This document shows, in pieces, positions 59,351 through 64,000 of a DNA stretch of 64,000 nt. Source of the stretch: Eremophila alpestris peregrina (lineage: Eukaryota > Chordata > Aves > Passeriformes > Alaudidae); the NCBI GenBank assembly GCA_009792885.1, contig WMCF01000012.1, positions 16,133,492 through 16,197,491 on the forward strand, written 5' to 3'. Each line of letters starts with the position of its first letter. Position 1 is the stretch's first letter. The notes beneath the pieces were generated by a model. It ran no database searches and was not told the origin of the DNA. It saw only the letters and a program-made list of their open reading frames with translations. A program made the translations under genes and the position numbers.

Positions 59351-62300
59351 ATGGCCCGGCGGGGCGGCGGGAGCGGCGGGCAGCGCCTCCCGCTGCCGCT
59401 CCCGCTGCTGCTCCTGCCGCTCCTGCTCCTGCCGCCGCCCGCCGCCGGTGAGCGCCGCCGGGAATCCGGGGCGGGAGCGCGGGTGTGGGGCGGCGGGGCG
59501 AGCGCGGGACGGGGTGCGGGAGCGCACGTCGAGGGTGCCGGCGCGGCGGGGGCGAGGCGATACCGCGGAGGACGTGTGTGTGGTGGGTGGGAGAGATGTT
59601 GGAGCGGAGAGCGGGGTTCCGTGCGGCGGGACGCAGGCGATGAGCTTGGGATGGGTGTAAGGTACGGGAACAGTGGGATGTGGGGGGTGCGCGCAGTGGG
59701 GCGGGGGAGGGTGAGGACGGAACATGGGGCTGTGTGCGCTGGACAGGAGATGTGGAGCGGGAGGTCCGTGCGGCGGGACATGAGGGATGAACTTGTGATG
59801 GGCGTGAGCAATGGGAGCAATGGGATGTGGGGTATCCGTGCAGTGGGGNNNNNNNNNNNNNNNNNNNNNNNNNNNNNNNNNNNNNNNNNNNNNNNNNNNN
59901 NNNNNNNNNNNNNNNNNNTGGGGTGGGATTGGAGCACGGGGGTGTGTGCGGTGGGCAGGGGGGCTGCAGGCTCGGGGTGCGGGGTTCCGTGTGGTGGGAC
60001 AGGACAGCGTGCCGTAGGGCAGCGGGATGAGGGTGTACTGGGCGTGAGGTACACGAGCAATGGGATGTGGGGTGTGCACGCAGTGGGGCGAGGGCCAGGT
60101 GAGAATGGAGCACGGGGATGTGTGCAGGAGGGCTGGAGGTGCGAGTCACAGGGGTCTATGAGGAGCCGTAGGGCAGAGGGATGAGCTTGGGAGGGTTGTG
60201 AACTACACAAACAATGGGATGCGAGGTGGGCATGAAGTGGGGTATGGTGAGATGCGGTGGGCAGAAGGGCTGCAGATGTGGTGTGGGGGTCCATGTGGTG
60301 GGGCACAGGGATGAGCCTGGAATGGGTACATGTGTAGCTTGGGACGAGCTACATGAGCAGTGGGATGTGAGGTTTGCATGCAGTGGGGCAGGGTGAGGAT
60401 GAGGATGGAGCACAAGGGTGCAGCTATGGAGAATGACACCCTGGGATGTGAGGTTAACACGTGATGGGACACGGTGAGTGTGGCACAAGGGATGGGGCCA
60501 GCATGCAGTGGGGTTTGGGGCAGATATGCAGCTGAGTACAGAGGTGTCCCCATTTGGGTGTGGGGTGCCATGGGGCACAGGGTGAACACACTGGGACATG
60601 AGGTGGATGCCATGGGCGCAGAGATGCGTGTGCAGGGGTGCGTTTGCTTAATGGGGTATAGGGATGCCTGTGTAGGAGGTACTGGATGTCTCTGGATTGT
60701 GATGCGTGCAGCGGGGCACGGTGATGAGCATGCTATGGGGCACGGTGTAGCCATGCAATGGGGCATGGAAATAGATGAGAGTGGGATGCGTGTGAGGAGG
60801 ACACAGGCAGTGGAACACCCTGGGAGGGAGGCGTGTGCGTGGGCAGTGAGTGGGCCCGGGGGGTTGCAGACGCAGGGCAGAAGGCTGTGTGCATGCAGGG
60901 GGCAGCGGAGATGGACAGCTTGCAGAGACGGGAGTGTGTGTCCAGCGGGGCATCAGGATGTGCGGAGGATACATCGACAATAGTATGTGAGACCAGGAGC
61001 AGGATATGGGGCAGGGAGCTGGCTTAGTGACCGGGATGCGGAAGGATACTTGGGGGCTTCGAGGGGGCATCCCCTGGGAAGGGGGGAAGCTAGCCGGGGG
61101 CTGCCGGGGCCCGAGTGCAGCGGCGGGGCGGCAGCGGGAGCTGTGCGCGGTGCTGACCGCCGGCCGCGGAGCTGTCCGCGGTGCTGGCCGCCGGCCGCGA
61201 CCTGAGGCTGTAGCACCGGGGTCGGGGTCCTGGGGCTTCGGCCGCTGGACCGAAGGCTTTTCTCCTTCCATCCACTCCGGTTCCATGGGTAGCAATTCTG
61301 CTCCATCCTCTAGCATCTTTTCCGTGCTCTGGCGGCACTGCCATGGTTCCTCAGACTGACCCTCTGGGCAAGTGAGCTTGGGGAAGGGCGGGGGGGGAGG
61401 GGGGCGGGAGGGGAGTGCTGCACTTGCACTGGGACTCTGGGACTGGGTATCTCCAGGTCCTTCCCCCAGTTCCCCTTCTGGAGTTGTGTTCAACACCCGC
61501 CCTGGGGTCCTCTGCCAGGTCACTGTCACCAAGTGGGGCTGTGGAGTGACCAGGTGGTTCCTGGTGGAGAAATTGGGATCAGATGCTCTTGCATTGAGGA
61601 GACAGGTGCTTCATGCCTGGCTTGTGCCGGCTGGGAGTGAGGAGGAGGGGGAGCTGCCTTTGTTCCAGACAAGGGAGCAGATGCATGTCAGTGTACAGCC
61701 TGCTGGGGCTGCACACACACAGCACAAACACACGTGCATACAAGCTCATGCGCACGCTCCCGGCCAAAAACATGTGGTGCAAAGCAGATCCTCTTTTCAG
61801 CTATCCCACTTCATGCTGGACAAGTCCTCCTGAGCACAGACCTGTTCCCAGCCCACCCTCTGCTGGCCTCCCCCTTTCCAGCAGCTTGTGAAGAGGGGTA
61901 TCTCATTCTTGCTGTGTCTCTAGAGAAAAATGGATGAGTCTCCCAGGCTGGCACTGGTGTAGTGTGGTAATGGTAGGTGAAGTTATGGCTGCTGTCTCGA
62001 GTGCTGCTCTCCCTTGTGACAAAGAAGTGGCTGTCTCTGCTGCTGGGGCTCCTGGAAATCCCTGAAAATCGTCAGGCAGCTGGTCAGGGGGCTGTGGGCT
62101 TGCAGGAAGCGTCTTTCAGCCATGGGGCTGTGCACAGGCACACACCCCCATGGACGTGGGTTTGCGCGCCTCCACTCTGCCCTGCATGCAGATAGCACCC
62201 ACGTGTGCATATGTGCATACATATGTGCACCGTTCCTCCTCCACAAACCATGGGAGAGCTGGGAGGCAGGAAGTGCTCTGCTTGCTCCTTCTTGTGGCTC

Positions 62301-64000
62301 TAGGGTGAAACTCTGCACTTTATGATGGGCTGAGTGCTGAGCCTCCCCAGCAGGCAGATGAGGGGGAATGTGTGTTCCTGTGGGAGCTGACCTGCTGGGG
62401 CATAGCTGAAGCCATGAAGAATGTCCCTTTACCTATTACAGGTAAAATGCAGGGAGCAGAGCATGAGCAGCCAGGGCCATGGACTCCTCAGGCTACAGGC
62501 CATCAGTGGCCACAGCTCAGTGAACTGGACTTGAGGCAGTGCTGAACCAGAAATGATGCAAACTGTGCCAGGGCTGGGAGACACAGCTGGGGACAGCTGA
62601 CATCAGCCCTGGGGGAATTCACTGAAATGGCACTGTCCCAGACCCTCCTGCCTCCAGGCTGCTGGATGCTTGTGATGTATTCAGAGCCTGGGTGGTGGGC
62701 CTGCTCTAGGGGGGAGGGGTGGTGCTCCACAACCCCCTCCCCAATCCTTTACCCTATTGAGAGCCCCTTGGGTCTCCTTTGCAGACGGGCTCTTTGTGAC
62801 TGACTACTTCACCCGCACACCACGCAAGCTCAGCCCCTTCCGCTCCTTTGCCAGCATTGAGCTCTTCCACTTCCACATTCCCGAGGACACAGTCATTGCC
62901 GTCTGGAACCTCATCACCTTCAAGGAGCAAGGTGGCACCTTTGGGGATCAATGCCCAGACCGTAGCATCACCGTGTGAGTAAGCAGTCTGGCCTGCCCGT
63001 ATCCTTCCTGCCTGCCTCTGCTGCTCTTGCCTGGATTTGCCCCATGGCTTGCCTGCTTTTGCCTGCTTCCTTGCTTCCACAAGTGCATGTACATATAGAG
63101 TCAAAGAATTATAGAACCACAGAATGGGTTGGAAAGGACATTAAAGATCATCTTGTTCCAACCTGCTACCATGGGACACATTCCACTAGAGCAGGTTGCC
63201 AACTGAGTACCGTACAGCTGCTCACTCATCCCCCCTGTTCCCCTGGTGGGGAGGAGAATCATGGAAAAAAAAGCAAAACTCGTGGGTTGGGATAAAAAGA
63301 GTTGGCTAATCAAAATAAATATGCCAATAACACTAATGATAAAACAGCTACAATAATAATAATAACAACAGTAACAAAAAGGAGAGAGAGAAATAAAGCC
63401 TGAGAAAGATGAGTGATTCATCACACAGTTGCTCACCACTTGCTGACTGAGGCCCAACCTGTCCCCCAACAGTGGTTGGTGGCTCCATGCCAACTCTCCC
63501 AAGTTTATACACGGGTATGGAATATCCCTTTGGTCTGGGTCATCTCTCCAGGCCATGCTCCCTTCTAGCATCTTGTGCACCCACTCTCTGGAAGAGCGTG
63601 GGACACTGAAACATGCTTTAGGGTAAGCGTCACTGAGCAACAACTGAAATGTCAGTGTGTTATCAACATTATTCTCATACTAAATCCAAAACACAGTGCT
63701 GTACCAGCCACAAAGAAGAAAATGAACCCTATCCCAGCCAAAACCCAGACAACATGTATGTTCCCTCCCCATGATTCATCTTCCCAGGACCAATGCAGGC
63801 TCCACTCTTTTGTGCATCTCATAGATGAACTGTTTTGCTTGAACACCCACTCAGGAAAGCTTAGTCTCCAGAAAGGTCCCAGCTTACAGATGGCTTCCAT
63901 GATGTCTTTAAGCTTAGAGGAAGACACCCACACATAGGACATACTGGCCCTGCCACGATGCCCAGCCTACACCCTGCTGACTGTTGTCTCTCCTGCAGGT
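59351..64000 (+). CDS. TMEM8B: Transmembrane protein 8B (TMEM8B), 5' part (two coding exons plus two bases of the third)
   Basis: Membrane protein of the TMEM8/PGAP6 family (also called NGX6), linked in mammals to cell adhesion. Exon 1, 59351-59447, encodes MARRGGGSGGQRLPLPLPLL and a further leucine-rich stretch, a signal peptide. Exon 2, 62785-62974, starts after a good CTTTGCAG acceptor and encodes DGLFVTDYFTRTPRKLSPFR, then FASIELFHFHIPEDT, VWNLITFKEQGG and TFGDQCPDRSITV. This is the family's N-terminal ectodomain. Its donor is GT|GTGAGT. The next acceptor (CTGCAG) is at 63993-63998, so exon 3 begins at 63999 and is cut by the window edge. The phases agree (G|AC, then GT|G). TMEM8B rather than TMEM8A/PGAP6 is chosen from the residues recalled and from its place next to HINT2. 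Exon 1 joins exon 2 by phase only; a different first exon is possible. Confidence 0.85.
59640..60480. repeat. Minisatellite with about 147-154 bp unit, interrupted by an assembly gap
   Basis: The marker word GGGATGTGGGG or close variants recurs at 59675, 59822, (gap), 60062, 60216 and 60362, each followed by a GTGCAGTGGGG-like segment. Spacings are 147, 154 and 146 bp where uninterrupted. A degraded copy follows at 60443. Confidence 0.8.
59849..59918. other. Assembly gap (70 N)
   Basis: 70 consecutive N inside the roughly 150-bp repeat array of TMEM8B intron 1; the true size is unknown. Confidence 1.
63097..63200 (-). mobile_element. CR1 LINE 3' fragment, minus orientation
   Basis: AATTATAGAACCACAGAATG (diverged octamer tail), GGGTTGGAAAGGACATTAAA, GATCATCTTGTTCCAACC, then CATGGGACACATTCCACTAG and GAGCAGGTTGCC: the standard CR1 end in reverse. 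It stops exactly where LTR-like sequence begins. Confidence 0.9.
63201..63925 (-). mobile_element. Endogenous retrovirus LTR fragment (avian ERVK-like), minus orientation
   Basis: Resembles, from memory, a common avian ERV LTR read on the minus strand. From 63925 downward come the TATCCCAGCCAAAACC-type block (around 63730, plus-strand wording), a TATAAACTTGGG promoter-like motif (minus, near 63506), an AAT-rich stretch (63345-63365), and ATCCCAACCCACGAGTTTTG (minus, near 63280) shortly before the 3' end. No gag, pol or env sequence is next to it, so it is a solo or truncated LTR in TMEM8B intron 2. Confidence 0.7.

Larger units (their letters stand above)
59448..62784 (+). other. TMEM8B intron 1 with assembly gap
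   Basis: 3.3 kb as assembled. Contains the roughly 150-bp repeat array, the 70-N gap and a CpG-rich patch at about 61090-61210. No exon recognised between the two coding exons. Confidence 0.75.

Overview
This is a vertebrate nuclear window, most likely from a bird and possibly a passerine. The genes have many small GT-AG exons, four fragments carry avian-type CR1 LINE 3' ends (octamer ATTCTRTG tails), an LTR fragment resembles avian endogenous retroviruses, and GC-rich promoters and minisatellites suggest a gene-dense chromosome. There is one assembly gap (70 N, 59849-59918). Identifications come from reading translated exons against remembered family sequences; no search was run.

Layout, left to right: (1) GBA2, minus strand, first nine coding exons, running off the left edge. 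(2) RGP1, plus strand, complete, divergent from GBA2 across a CpG-rich promoter that holds a 21-bp minisatellite. (3) MSMP, minus, complete, tail-to-tail with RGP1; the two poly(A) signals are about 120 bp apart. (4) About 11 kb (22.3-33.1 kb) with no recognisable gene: a CR1, a probable LTR, simple repeats and two near-perfect hairpins. (5) NPR2, plus, complete, 22 coding exons. (6) SPAG8, HINT2 and TAF1C, all minus, head-to-tail and very compact, with poly(A) signals at or just after the stop codons. (7) TMEM8B, plus, first two coding exons and the first two bases of the third, divergent from TAF1C.

GBA2-RGP1-MSMP-NPR2-SPAG8-HINT2-TMEM8B is the gene order of human 9p13.3, which supports each call. 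The exception is TAF1C, which lies at 16q24 in human but here sits between HINT2 and TMEM8B, where human has FAM221B. The eight genes do not form a pathway: they cover glucosylceramide breakdown, Golgi RAB6 activation, a secreted cysteine-rich protein, CNP/cGMP signalling, a sperm/axonemal protein, a mitochondrial HIT hydrolase, RNA polymerase I initiation and a membrane protein.

Exon junctions were placed by GT-AG sites plus reading-phase continuity. Summed exon lengths of the complete genes divide by three: RGP1 387 aa, MSMP 136 aa, NPR2 1060 aa, HINT2 158 aa, TAF1C 936 aa. No undescribed gene system was found. The least expected signals are the TAF1C position, the run of minimal 3' UTRs, the hairpins and the ordered minisatellite in the shared promoter.
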